In this document: positions 27,878 to 35,680 of the stretch, piece after piece
Layout of the letters: every line of letters begins with the position of its first letter
Numbering within the stretch: the stretch's first letter is position 1
Source: SB11 sp965249955
Lineage (GTDB): Bacteria > Bacteroidota > Bacteroidia > UBA8524
Direction of reading: 5' to 3'
DNA: 64,000 nucleotides
NCBI GenBank assembly: GCA_965249955.1
Contig: OZ252261.1
Location: forward strand, 2,232,001-2,296,000
Notes under the pieces: generated by a model
The model's input: only the letters and a program-made list of their open reading frames with translations
What the model was told of the DNA's origin: nothing
Databases searched by the model: none
Translations under genes and position numbers: made by a program

Positions 27878-28540
27878 ATGAATTGTATGTATTGTAATGG
27901 AAATGTAGGAAAAAAGGGTATCAGGCCAATGGAACCCAAAAGTTTCAATGTAAAGTATGCGGCAAATACCAACAAATAGCATATTGTTATAAGGCTTATG
28001 ATAAAACCTTGAACGAAACCATAGCAAAAATGGTTAAACGCGCCAGTGGTATAAGGGATATATCATTTGTGTTAGCTATATCAAAAAAATACGGTTATTG
28101 CCAGAATAAAAGAAATAGCTTCAAAGATTTCAAAACCTAAGTTTACGGAAAACAGTCAAAGCTATGAAGCCGACGAGCTATCCACCAAACTGGTACAAAA
28201 AGGAAAAGCCAAAGACATTTATGTACGCTGCATCATTAACCACAACACCGGCAACATTATTGATTTTACTATTGGAGGTAGGGATAAAGAAACTTTGGGT
28301 AAAATTATTCTGCCAGTATTAAAGTTCTCTCCCCGCCGTATTTATACGGATGGGCTACCAACTTATTCTTCACTTATCCCTAAAGAAATACATAAGCGCA
28401 CAAAACACCTGATAAACAAAATAGAGCGGCTGCACCTGACTTTACGGACAAGAATAAAAAGGCTCAGTCGTAATTTTATGTGCCACTCAAGGAGTGTAAC
28501 TGTATTAGAGGCTTGTTTGAAAATATACTTTTGGGGATAA
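27878..28540 (+). mobile_element. IS1-family transposase remnant (InsA/InsB-like, frameshifted)
   Basis: Three reading-frame pieces add up to an IS1-type transposase. Piece one starts MNCMYCNGNVGKKG (27878). A one-base loss in the A6G3 run shifts the frame, and YQANGTQKFQCKVCGKYQQ completes the four-cysteine zinc finger of InsA, ending at TAA 28138-28140. Piece three, from a -1 shift near 28105-28125 (AATAAAAG), is InsB-like: EADELSTKLVQKGKAKDIYV, then TIGGRDKET, RIYTDGLPTYSS, and KIERLHLTLRTRIKRLSR, ending at 28540. The -1 step between InsA and InsB resembles the programmed frameshift of IS1; the loss in the zinc finger is the disabling change. No right-hand terminal repeat was found. Tryptophan in the usual DELW motif is replaced by Ser. 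Confidence 0.78.
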
Positions 28541-28822
28541 AAAGATTAATTTCCAATTACCATTCATCTAAACAAGTTCTTTGACCGTCTGCAATCGTCT
28601 ACATTTGATCAAACCTCGAAACCCCTTGTGCTGCAAGTAACAAAAATAACATTGTAACTGCATAACATCGTAACACCGCAAAAAAGTTAAGATTGTTAAA
28701 CATAGGTAGCCCCCAATCGGCTTAGCGACCGCAACAAGCTACCCCGTAGCGTGAAGGCCGCGACCCGACAGGCGTAGGAGTTGTGTGAGGAAAGGAGGGG
28801 AAGCCCCAAAAAACCAATCTTC
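28541..28822. other. Non-coding linker between IS remnant and displaced RHS cassette
   Basis: About 280 bp with no convincing gene. The right half (28700-28815) is markedly GC-rich compared with its surroundings (GCGACCGCAACAAGC, GTGAAGGCCGCGACCCG). It does not match the main RHS gene upstream of its core, so the homology to the main gene starts abruptly at 28823. It may be a repeated linker used between displaced RHS cassettes; this could be tested against the rest of the genome. Confidence 0.45.
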
Positions 28823-31342
28823 GGTAATGTAAACTTAGTAAGCTACCAACCCGGTGAGACCGACCAGTTTTACCACTATTATGAATACGATGCCGACAAT
28901 CGAATAACGGATGTATACACGGCGCGCAACCCTGCCATAAACGACCTTTCGACTGCGCTTAAGATGACAGTTGGGCTGCCCGAGTTTAACCCCAGTATGG
29001 GTTGGCAAAAAGATGCTAAATATTTGTATTACCTGCATGGCCCATTGGCACGTGTGGAGCTGGGACAAAACCAAGTACAGGGCACTGACTATACCTATAC
29101 CCTACACGGCTGGCTAAAAGCCATAAACGACGGTTTGATGCAAAACGCTCACGACCCCGGACTGGACGGAAATGCCACCGTAGGAAACGCCAACCGATGG
29201 TTTGGACGGGATGCTGCTGCTATTGAATTAGGCTACTACAAAAGCAATGCAGCCAGTACCATAGAAGACTATACCGCCATAGGCAACAACGGGCATATAA
29301 GCGGCAAAACAGGTAGCAACTTTGGCCAGAGTACTGTAAGTTTGTATAACGGCAATATAGGCAGCATGGTAACTACCCTTCCCGATAAAACCCAACTAAG
29401 CACCAACAACGTAGTGCAAGCCAGTTCGCGCGGGGCAGTATACCAATACGACCAACTGAACCGTATACGCGAAAGTTGGAGTTTTACCAATACCGATGTA
29501 CCCAACTACCAATGGGATAATAACCTAATGCCCGGAGCCATACCCCAAGAGTGGCTTACCCAATATACCTACGATGCTATGGGCAATATAGAAACCCTAA
29601 GAAGGCAAGGAGGGACAGGCGCAACGGATATGGACCAGCTAACGTATAACTACGACTACGGTACACCCACTTGGAAAAACCAACTACTGCACGTAGACGA
29701 CAGTAAAGCGGCAGGGCTGCACACCGAAGATATAGACGACCAAGCCGCCAACAACTATACCTACGATGAAATAGGCAACCTGATAGCCGATGTAGCCGAA
29801 GAAATACAAACCATAGAATGGACGGTATACGGAAAAATAAAGAAAATAACCCGTGCAGGTACAAGCACCAAACCCAACTTGGAGTTTGAATACAATACCG
29901 CAGGCCAACGGGTAGTGAAAAAGGTATTACCCAATAATGGAGATCAACCTACCATAACCTATTATATGCGCGATGCGAGCGGCAATATAATGGCCACCTA
30001 CAAACACTATTACGAAATAATAGATATACCCACCAGTGCAGCCGAAGAACGCTTGGCGGTACAAGAATTTGATATATATGGAAGCAGCCGACTGGGTACA
30101 CTAAACAAAGAAGCCATAGTAGCCTCACGCATAGGAGTATATACAGGTGGCACATTTATACCCGGCGACCCCGATACCTATACCATAGCCGCACCCTTAG
30201 ACTTTGAACTAAGCGACGAACAAACAGGCTATAAAAACTACGAACTAACCAACCATTTAGGCAACGTACTTGCCACCATTACCGATAGAAAAGTACCCTT
30301 TGTAAATGGAAGCAGCTACGATTATTTTAATGCACAAGTAGTATCGATGACGGATTACTACCCATTTGGTATGCAGATTGAAGAACGTAGTTGGAGTATT
30401 AGCAGTTATAGGTTCGGGTTTAATGGGAAAGAGAAGGATAGCGAGGGAATGGGCGGTGGCCTATCTACTTATGACTACGGGTTTAGGATATATAACCCTG
30501 CTATTGCCAAATTTTTAAGTGTTGACCCTTTGATAAAAGGGTATCCAAGTTTATCACCATACCAATATGCAAGCAACACTCCGATTGCGGCGATAGATGT
30601 TGATGGAATGGAGGGGGGGCTTGTGCTTCCAAGAGGGTGGTTATTGCCTAGAGGAATTAGAGTTCCTATTTGGGAAGAGCTTGTTCCGCCACCACTTCCT
30701 ATTTTACCCACAGCCCCAGTAATGCCTAGGACATTAGAAGAGAATTTATCCATACCTTCTGCTCCTTCACTACCCATACCTCCAAATTCTATTTATGATG
30801 GTATGACACATATTTCTGGTGATATTAATTGGGCTGATCCACCTCTTTCTCCAGAACATTTAAATGATGATTGGGAAGAAATAACTGCCCCAAACAACAG
30901 TTCTGGAGGAATTAATAGAACTTTTAAGAATAAGAATACGGGTGAAGAAATTGGATTTGATAAGGGGCAGCCAGGAAAAGGTGGCTTTAAGGAAAAAGAC
31001 CACTGGCATAGATACAATCCTGATTGGAATAAAAAGAAGGGAAAATTAGATTTTTATTTAGATAGATTTGGCAATCCTGTTAATAAAGGATCTGATGCAT
31101 CGCATATTTTAACTGAAGGAAAAATTTATATGTTGCCCCCTACAGTTGTAACCCCTACATCTAGTATTGAGTATAGAATATATGAACTTAAAATGGAGCA
31201 ACATCAAAAAGCGATAGAAATTTATAATTTGGAGATGGAAATCTATCGTGAAGATTTAAAAGAATGGATTGAAGATTACAAAAGGTTAGAAAGAATCAAC
31301 GAATTCATGGAACCTAAGGATGATAGGAGATTAATTGTATGA
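28781..31342 (+). CDS. Displaced (orphan) RHS core with alternative toxin tip 2
   Basis: This 853-codon frame lacks a signal peptide and the ~2100 residues that precede the core in the main protein. The only early start is a TTG, so independent expression as a toxin is doubtful. Residues ~15-545 repeat the main RHS core, then GFNGKEKDSEG, the YDYGFRIYNPAIAKFLSVDPL boundary and DVDGM near residue 604. The tip (~605-853) has a Pro-rich linker, then a compact domain with GFDKGQPGKGGFKEKDHWH (DHWH at 740-743) and GSDASHI (770-776). These Asp/His residues could be catalytic, as in nuclease-type toxins, but I cannot name the family. It ends with a charged helical extension. It fits a silent donor cassette that gains a secretion front when recombined into the main gene. 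Confidence 0.82.
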   Translation: MCEERRGSPKKPIFGNVNLVSYQPGETDQFYHYYEYDADNRITDVYTARNPAINDLSTALKMTVGLPEFNPSMGWQKDAKYLYYLHGPLARVELGQNQVQGTDYTYTLHGWLKAINDGLMQNAHDPGLDGNATVGNANRWFGRDAAAIELGYYKSNAASTIEDYTAIGNNGHISGKTGSNFGQSTVSLYNGNIGSMVTTLPDKTQLSTNNVVQASSRGAVYQYDQLNRIRESWSFTNTDVPNYQWDNNLMPGAIPQEWLTQYTYDAMGNIETLRRQGGTGATDMDQLTYNYDYGTPTWKNQLLHVDDSKAAGLHTEDIDDQAANNYTYDEIGNLIADVAEEIQTIEWTVYGKIKKITRAGTSTKPNLEFEYNTAGQRVVKKVLPNNGDQPTITYYMRDASGNIMATYKHYYEIIDIPTSAAEERLAVQEFDIYGSSRLGTLNKEAIVASRIGVYTGGTFIPGDPDTYTIAAPLDFELSDEQTGYKNYELTNHLGNVLATITDRKVPFVNGSSYDYFNAQVVSMTDYYPFGMQIEERSWSISSYRFGFNGKEKDSEGMGGGLSTYDYGFRIYNPAIAKFLSVDPLIKGYPSLSPYQYASNTPIAAIDVDGMEGGLVLPRGWLLPRGIRVPIWEELVPPPLPILPTAPVMPRTLEENLSIPSAPSLPIPPNSIYDGMTHISGDINWADPPLSPEHLNDDWEEITAPNNSSGGINRTFKNKNTGEEIGFDKGQPGKGGFKEKDHWHRYNPDWNKKKGKLDFYLDRFGNPVNKGSDASHILTEGKIYMLPPTVVTPTSSIEYRIYELKMEQHQKAIEIYNLEMEIYREDLKEWIEDYKRLERINEFMEPKDDRRLIV
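28823..30440 (+). repeat. RHS core, copy B (displaced cassette)
   Basis: This is the partner of copy A (24691-26308). The first ~40 bp contain several differences, then 722 bp are identical (28865-29586). After that substitutions are scattered up to the tip boundary. The mosaic pattern suggests gene conversion or recent exchange over the first half only. Confidence 0.9.
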
Positions 31343-31701
31343 GATATAAAGATATAAGTGATAAACTCAATGCCTTTGATTTACATGATGTTCCTGTAAG
31401 TAACTTAGTGTTGAATTTTGAAGCAGAAACAATTTCATTTAAATTAGAATTTTATAATGAAGATAAAGAGGATTATGATGCAAGAATCTTTCTTTTTAAA
31501 GAAATAAATAACTTAAAGATTCCATTTGCTGAATCAATTTTGGTTGAGAGCTTGACTGATGTAGAGTTATCAATAAATAGGGAGAATAATTATCATATTG
31601 ACCTTGTTTTTATAATAACATTTTCACACTATAATTGGAAAATCTCGTTTGATTTCTCAGAATTAGAAATTAAGGTATTGGGTGGTAGTGGTCAAAACTA
31701 G
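31339..31701 (+). CDS. Candidate immunity protein for toxin tip 2
   Basis: The 120-aa protein is acidic and cytoplasmic, starts MRYKDISDKLNAFDLHDVPV, and has alternating strands through most of its length. Its start overlaps the preceding stop by four bases (ATGA), so translation is coupled to the displaced toxin tip. Immunity is inferred from this position. The fact that the tip lacks its own secretion front while the immunity gene is intact fits a cassette kept for protection against kin or for later switching. No family is recognised. Confidence 0.65.
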   Translation: MRYKDISDKLNAFDLHDVPVSNLVLNFEAETISFKLEFYNEDKEDYDARIFLFKEINNLKIPFAESILVESLTDVELSINRENNYHIDLVFIITFSHYNWKISFDFSELEIKVLGGSGQN

Positions 31702-31858
31702 CTGATGGCTTGGCAAGGTTCTTTTTTTCAATACAATAGCTTTTACAGACATCAAGTTTCTACAAAATTTGGGGTGTGGATCACATCCCAAATACAACGA
31801 TAATTTCTTAAAACAGCTCTAATGAGGTTATTTCAACCTAGTGGTCAAAAATAGTTGG
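31686..31858. repeat. Imperfect direct repeat behind immunity gene 2
   Basis: TAGTGGTCAAAACTAGCTG at 31686-31704 recurs as TAGTGGTCAAAAATAGTTG at 31839-31857, with two differences and a spacing of 153 bp. The first copy overlaps the stop of immunity gene 2. The spacing is close to the 156 bp of the repeat pair behind immunity gene 1, although the sequences differ. These may be remnants of a small inserted element. Confidence 0.5.
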
Positions 31859-32424
31859 TACTTTTGGGGTGTGAAATGTCGCCACTTAACAAAGGTTTTC
31901 CAATTACACTTTATTGCAAGTTCTTTATTTTCTTGTACCCGTAACAAGCGAGAAAACATTCGAAACCCTTATGGTTTTGAGTGTAACTTTTTTTGGGCAA
32001 TCCAAACTATAAGCTAAATACTTGGTTTCCCCAAAAAGAATAGAGTACACCCGCAAAAATGATGTGTGTCGAAGTGAAGCAGTAAATCCTGTTTTTTTAT
32101 ATTGTAGATATAGCAAGACTTTACAATAAAGAACGGCAGAATACTTTAAACAAAAATCTAAATTACTCTGTTGGGTCATGTTGAGCGCAGTCGAAGCACG
32201 GTGTGTAGTTGTAATTGTATACGAAGCCAGCCAGTGCGGCGGGCAGTCATTCCTGCGAAAGCAGGAATCTGTGCAGCAGACATACAGACCACTCAGCAAC
32301 GCACAGATTCACAATCAAGTTGTGAATGACTAGCCACGCCATTGCACAAATAATGGTAGTTGCCGGCGCGAGTGTCTCACTCGTGCCAAAAATAAGCTAG
32401 CGTCCGCTCGCACTAATGCGCAGC
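31859..32424. repeat. Gene-free interval with several palindromic repeats
   Basis: No credible gene. It holds a GTCATGTTGAGCGCAGTCGA-type element (32175-32198) and a compound palindrome at 32246-32330. The outer arms of that palindrome are GTCATTC and GAATGAC, with inner hairpins ATTCCTGC-GAAA-GCAGGAAT and ATTCACAA-TCAA-TTGTGAAT-like. A third repeat at 32365-32424 has a second copy at 56527. Such elements are typical of dispersed intergenic repeats. The last hairpin, just behind the GH57 stop, may also end that transcript. Confidence 0.65.
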
Positions 32425-34848
32425 TTAAACGGTTTTATACAGCGAAGAGGAAACGCTGTTTACGTCAATATCTATAAAGTAGGCTATTTCAAGTATTTCT
32501 TTTTGTTGTTTCTCGTCGGGGTAAAACAATTCGGGCAGTGTAATTAGGCGGAAAACCAAATCTTGTAGCTCGTTCATTTCAGGATAAATGTTTATTTCCC
32601 TCAGTAACTTTAACCCTTGATATACATTATCCAAGACCTCAAAACTGTAATTGCTTTGGTGTACTTGTTCTACCAAACCAGCTAGTTTTTTGGTACTTAG
32701 GTAGGTATAGCGTTGGGTGTCTAGTTTTACTTCCCATTTTTTTAAGTGGGCAATAGTTTCTTTCAATTTCACCAAATTAAACGGTTTGCCATTGCGCTTA
32801 AATTGGTTTTGAAGGTCGTTTTCAAGCACCAAAAGCAAATTACCTTCAAGCATTTGTGGGGCTTGTAGGTTGGCTGCCTGCATTACGTTTAGCAGGTTAT
32901 AGGTGCGCTCGTATATCTGTTGGGCAAAAACCTCAGCAAGCTCAAGGTTTTTGCTCATTATCTCGTTTAGTATGCGTATTTGCTCGTCTTTAAATAAGTC
33001 ATAAAAAGTAAAATTCTTCTCTTTGTACGAGTCTTTCAGCATATCTATTACTGAGGCTAAATTGCCTGCCTCAAAAGCTGAGCGTAGTTCCCCCACCAAC
33101 TCTTCATACTCTTCGATAGGCATATTATCAAAGGCACGACCAATGATATGGTGGTTCCCTAAATACAATATCACAAAACTAAAATGCTTGTGCGATAAGG
33201 TAACTTTTGATTGAACTAATGTGCGCCCCGCTGCCAGTATTTGTGCACCTGCTGTATATTTTTCAAATACTTCTTGTGTACAGTGGTAGTTGAGTACCGT
33301 AATGCGGTCGGTATCTTCCCTAAAAAGGGTGTTGATGGCATAGTGCATACCCACAGTAGTAAGCGTTAGGCGGGCAGGTTCAACATATTTTTCATATACT
33401 GCTTTGCCGTTGGCAAATTGTGCCACATTGCTGGGGCATACTGCCAGTAAGGTTTTGAAATAATCGTGGAGTTGTAATTCACTTTCGCTTTCGGCATATT
33501 GTATTGCACGATTGGCGTATTGCAATACTTGCACAGTTTCTATTCCTGATATTTCATCAAAAAACCAAGCACAACTGGTATACATGTACAAAGCGTGCTT
33601 TTGCATATCCAAAAGGCGTATCAGCTTTGTGGTTTCTGTATCGCTAAGCGGTTGTTCAATATTTTTTTGTAAAAAGTTGTGTATACCATCTTCGCTACGG
33701 TTTAGCATCAACTCAATATACTCGTTACGAAGTTGCCAAGGGTTGGGATGGTATTTGCCTACTTGTTCTTCAAACAAAACGGCTAATTCATCACGCAGCC
33801 AGTCTAGTGCTTCGCGTAAGGGTTTGCGCCATAGCTGATTCCAACCTGCATGGCCGGCATTGCAGCCGCAGTTGCTACGCCAGCGTTCTACTCCATGTTC
33901 GCAACTCCAACTGCTGTTCTCGTTTATTTGTACTTCGTAGGTGGGTTTTGCCAACTCTAAAAACTGACCGTAATTAGTTAGTGTAGCTAAATCGTTTGTT
34001 TCTATATAACGTAAACAATACGCCAATGCCATATCACCGTGGCGGTGGTGGTGCCCATAGCTTTCACCGTCGGTACCTATATGCACCAATTGCGGTTTGC
34101 CGCTATTATTATCAAAGCCACTTAGCAGGCGGTTGGCAAACTCTTTACCGTCAATCAGTAAACCTTTAAACGCTACATCTTGCGATCGTTCACCATCATA
34201 AAAAAACAAGTTTATGCTTTTGCCGCTTGGCAATTGGCAGATGTAAGGCACTCGTGTATCAATACCTTGTTTCCAATCTTTAGCCCCGATTTTACGATAG
34301 GCTTTTGCTTGGCGTGGAGCTAGTATGGTGAAACTGATACCGTTTTCTGCCAATACCTCCAATGTTTCAGTATCAACGGCGGTTTCGGCCAGCCACATCC
34401 CTTCGGGCTTACGATTAAAACGATGTTCAAAATCACGTATACCCCAAATTACTTGTGTTTCTTTATCTCGGCGGTTGGCCAGCGGCATTATTATGTGGTT
34501 GTACACTTGTGCCATTGCTGAGCCATGCCCGCCAAACTGTTTAGTGCTTTCTCGGTCGGCTTCAATAATGCGTTGGTATACTTTTGGGCGTTTTTTTTCT
34601 AACCAACTTAATAGGGTAGGGCCAAAATTGAAGCTGATTTTTGAGTAATTATTGCTAATATCTATTATACGCATATCCTCGTTTAGGATACGCGAGAAGC
34701 CGTTGGGGCCATAGCATTCATCTGTAATGCGTTCGTTCCAATCGTGGAAAGGCCATGCCGATTCTTGCAGCTCTATTTCTTCTAACCAAGCATTTTGGCG
34801 TGGGGGTTGGTAGAAATGCCCGTGTACACAAATGTATTTTTGGTTCAT
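32425..34848 (-). CDS. Glycoside hydrolase family 57, DUF3536 protein
   Basis: This 807-aa cytoplasmic protein begins with the GH57 opening motif HGHFYQPPR (about 9-17). Further family markers are WLAETAVDTETLEVL (Glu155 is the likely nucleophile-region glutamate) and HIGTDGESYGHHHRHGDMAL (about 256-275). The C-terminal ~400 residues are helical and match the DUF3536 arrangement. GH57 enzymes act on alpha-glucans as amylases, branching enzymes or 4-alpha-glucanotransferases; the activity of the DUF3536 branch is not settled. The gene stands alone on the minus strand. Its upstream region carries the operator shared with the other alpha-glucan genes, which supports a role in glycogen or maltodextrin turnover. 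Confidence 0.87.
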   Translation of the reverse strand: MNQKYICVHGHFYQPPRQNAWLEEIELQESAWPFHDWNERITDECYGPNGFSRILNEDMRIIDISNNYSKISFNFGPTLLSWLEKKRPKVYQRIIEADRESTKQFGGHGSAMAQVYNHIIMPLANRRDKETQVIWGIRDFEHRFNRKPEGMWLAETAVDTETLEVLAENGISFTILAPRQAKAYRKIGAKDWKQGIDTRVPYICQLPSGKSINLFFYDGERSQDVAFKGLLIDGKEFANRLLSGFDNNSGKPQLVHIGTDGESYGHHHRHGDMALAYCLRYIETNDLATLTNYGQFLELAKPTYEVQINENSSWSCEHGVERWRSNCGCNAGHAGWNQLWRKPLREALDWLRDELAVLFEEQVGKYHPNPWQLRNEYIELMLNRSEDGIHNFLQKNIEQPLSDTETTKLIRLLDMQKHALYMYTSCAWFFDEISGIETVQVLQYANRAIQYAESESELQLHDYFKTLLAVCPSNVAQFANGKAVYEKYVEPARLTLTTVGMHYAINTLFREDTDRITVLNYHCTQEVFEKYTAGAQILAAGRTLVQSKVTLSHKHFSFVILYLGNHHIIGRAFDNMPIEEYEELVGELRSAFEAGNLASVIDMLKDSYKEKNFTFYDLFKDEQIRILNEIMSKNLELAEVFAQQIYERTYNLLNVMQAANLQAPQMLEGNLLLVLENDLQNQFKRNGKPFNLVKLKETIAHLKKWEVKLDTQRYTYLSTKKLAGLVEQVHQSNYSFEVLDNVYQGLKLLREINIYPEMNELQDLVFRLITLPELFYPDEKQQKEILEIAYFIDIDVNSVSSSLYKTV

Positions 34849-34862
34849 AAATTATACGAAAG

Positions 34863-34897
34863 CGAATATACAATATGATAATTGTATTTAGTACACT
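34863..34897 (-). promoter_or_regulatory. Operator and promoter of the GH57 gene
   Basis: On the minus strand AGTGTA (34897-34892), spacer CTAAA and TACAAT (34886-34881) match the shared operator, with one arm mismatch identical to that in the maltokinase operator. A -7-like box TATATTCG lies at 34870-34863, one base off TAnnTTTG. The ATG is at 34848. Confidence 0.6.
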
Positions 34898-34964
34898 AAG
34901 TATAGTGCAAATACCTCGCCTTGTTTTTTATCACGAAAAAAGAAAGATATGAAAGAGGGGTAAA

Positions 34965-35666
34965 CTAGAAGTACATGGATAATTCGACGCTAAAGTTTTT
35001 TATTTCTTTTACGTTGCGCAAGCTGGGCTTAATATCAATAAATTGTTGCCCGTTGTTGTTTGATGATGCTTTGTTGTAGTTATAAAAATCACCCGCAATA
35101 TTGCGTAAGCCATATTTTAAAGCTAACTGAAAACCTACGTATTGGGTATTGAATTGGTAGCCTACAACGGCGGAATAATCCCATTTTTTAAAGGGCAATT
35201 GTAAAAAAGAAGGCGATTGCTCAGGGCCTATAAACATTGATGAACGCATTATGCGTGATGCCTGTCCGCCTATAACTAAATTGTGGTTAAAATCTCTGTC
35301 TAATTGAATGATACCCAATAAGGTTAAATCAAAATTGAATAATGAAATTTGGGTATAGCTTACATCTCCATTAGTAAAGTTTGCACCTTTTATCGACGCG
35401 CCTAATTCAGGGTTTAGATGAAAACCATTAAATAAATTTACGCGGTAATAAAAAGCGCCTTCGTAGCCTCGTGATAGTTTTGTGTTTACTAATTGAGGTG
35501 AATTGAGGCGGGTAATACCCATACCAACACGTATTCCAAATTTGTCTTTTCGCTTTGCATCGGGTGCATAATCGTCAAGCTCCTGATTGTATTTTTGAGC
35601 CATAACAGTTGTGCATAACAACATGCTAAGGGCAAATAGGGCTATATGTTTTAGTTTTGGTACCAA
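34965..35666 (-). CDS. Outer-membrane beta-barrel protein (PorT-like)
   Basis: The 233-aa protein has a signal peptide ending TTVMAQ and regular amphipathic strands with aromatic girdle residues (FGIRVGMGITRLNSPQ; YVGFQLALKYGLRNIAG). The terminal strand ends in Phe (VELSMYF), as expected of an eight-stranded barrel of the type annotated as PorT or outer-membrane beta-barrel proteins in Bacteroidota. It follows the hscA stop by 14 bp on the same strand and may be co-transcribed with it. Most such proteins have no defined function; PorT itself is a T9SS component, but this copy cannot be equated with it. Confidence 0.72.
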   Translation of the reverse strand: MVPKLKHIALFALSMLLCTTVMAQKYNQELDDYAPDAKRKDKFGIRVGMGITRLNSPQLVNTKLSRGYEGAFYYRVNLFNGFHLNPELGASIKGANFTNGDVSYTQISLFNFDLTLLGIIQLDRDFNHNLVIGGQASRIMRSSMFIGPEQSPSFLQLPFKKWDYSAVVGYQFNTQYVGFQLALKYGLRNIAGDFYNYNKASSNNNGQQFIDIKPSLRNVKEIKNFSVELSMYF

Positions 35667-35680
35667 TCGTGGTGGTAATA

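Noticed and set aside
28700..28815. GC-rich stretch as a possible tRNA or structured RNA
   Set aside because: I could not fold a cloverleaf or any convincing long-range stem; it is noted only as a linker.
31925..32299. A 124-codon minus-strand frame
   Set aside because: It runs through the intergenic repeat elements (its translation contains the CFRRND-type peptide often produced by such repeats), has no plausible fold and no partner.
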